Origin: Bacillus subtilis | GTDB taxonomy: Bacteria; Bacillota; Bacilli; Bacillales; Bacillaceae_C | Direction: 5' to 3' | Length of the DNA stretch: 64,000 nucleotides | Assembly (NCBI RefSeq): GCF_008764245.1 | Contig: NZ_VTQV01000016.1 | Coordinates: 21,442 to 85,441, forward strand | In this document: positions 63,941-64,000 of the stretch, piece after piece | How the letters are laid out: the number at the start of each line of letters is the position of its first letter | How positions within the stretch are numbered: position 1 is the first letter of the stretch | Program-made: the position numbers and the translations under genes | Notes under the pieces: generated by a model | The model's input: the letters and a program-made list of their open reading frames with translations, nothing else | Database searches by the model: none | What the model was told of the DNA's origin: nothing

Positions 63941-64000
63941 TGTTCAAAAAGTCCGGTAAAAATGACACTGCGAATTTCTTCGTTGGCTTGTTTCTGTGCT
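63941..64000. repeat. Dispersed TTCAAAAAGTCCGG repeat, copy 2 (runs off right edge)
   Basis: Begins with the same 14 bases as 45775-45788, then TAAAAATGACACTGCG. It lies upstream of rimP. Confidence 0.4.

Overview
The window is chromosomal DNA of a low-G+C, endospore-forming member of the Bacillaceae. From about 17.95 kb to the right end it follows the Bacillus subtilis gene order from spoVK/hfq through mutSL, cotE, recA, spoIIIE, the dap/spoVF cluster and pnpA to nusA-rimP, almost all on the minus strand. cotE, spoVS, spoVFAB, spoIIIE, spoVK and ymxH identify a spore former. The genus cannot be fixed from the sequence alone.

Region 1 (1 to about 17,951) is foreign. It begins exactly where spoVK, a mother-cell sporulation AAA+ ATPase gene, stops matching its family (after the residues [10 protein letters not shown]), and it runs off the left edge of the window. 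The missing spoVK 3' half is expected beyond position 1. The cargo is that of an integrated plasmid or conjugative element: small membrane and pilin-like proteins (1052-2305), a 1201-aa secreted adhesin, two paralogous wall or membrane proteins (one with an LPNTA sorting signal and about 15 tandem 13-residue repeats), an ArpU-like regulator, a lipoprotein, a plasmid-type winged-helix replication initiator, a lysogeny-type switch (divergent Xre repressors plus an ImmA-like HELFH metallopeptidase), an actin-like ParM with a ParR-like partner, a phage-type ATP-dependent DNA ligase and small orphan genes. Three promoters (surface operon, replication gene, parM) share one palindromic operator in the -35/-10 spacer, so maintenance and surface genes look co-regulated. 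The adhesin has its own promoter with a weak -35, five helically phased GATACT repeats upstream and a terminator hairpin in the leader. At least six element genes appear to start with TTG.

Region 2 (18-29 kb): hfq, miaA, a small membrane protein, mutL, mutS, cotE, ricA (ymcA), miaB, spoVS, ymdB. This is RNA modification and turnover, mismatch repair and spore coat. cotE has a good SigK-type promoter and a SigE-like -10.

Region 3 (29-43 kb): rny, recA (with LexA/DinR box), cinA, pgsA, rodZ, ymfK, ymfJ, ymfI, the M16 pair ymfH/ymfF, spoIIIE, ylzJ.

Region 4 (43-53.6 kb): tepA, rnjB, then dapA-dapG-asd-spoVFB-spoVFA, which take aspartate to dihydrodipicolinate and then to dipicolinic acid for the spore core. 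A SigK-like promoter precedes spoVFA. ymxH, mlpA and ylxY follow.

Region 5 (53.7-64 kb): pnpA (with a large structured leader), rpsO, ribF, truB, rbfA, ylxP, infB, ylxQ, ylxR (rnpM), nusA, rimP, the conserved transcription/translation operon.

The most interesting signal is the spoVK-interrupting, plasmid-like element. If it excises precisely in the mother cell it would be a skin-type developmental element. The window contains neither its other end nor its recombinase, so this remains a hypothesis.
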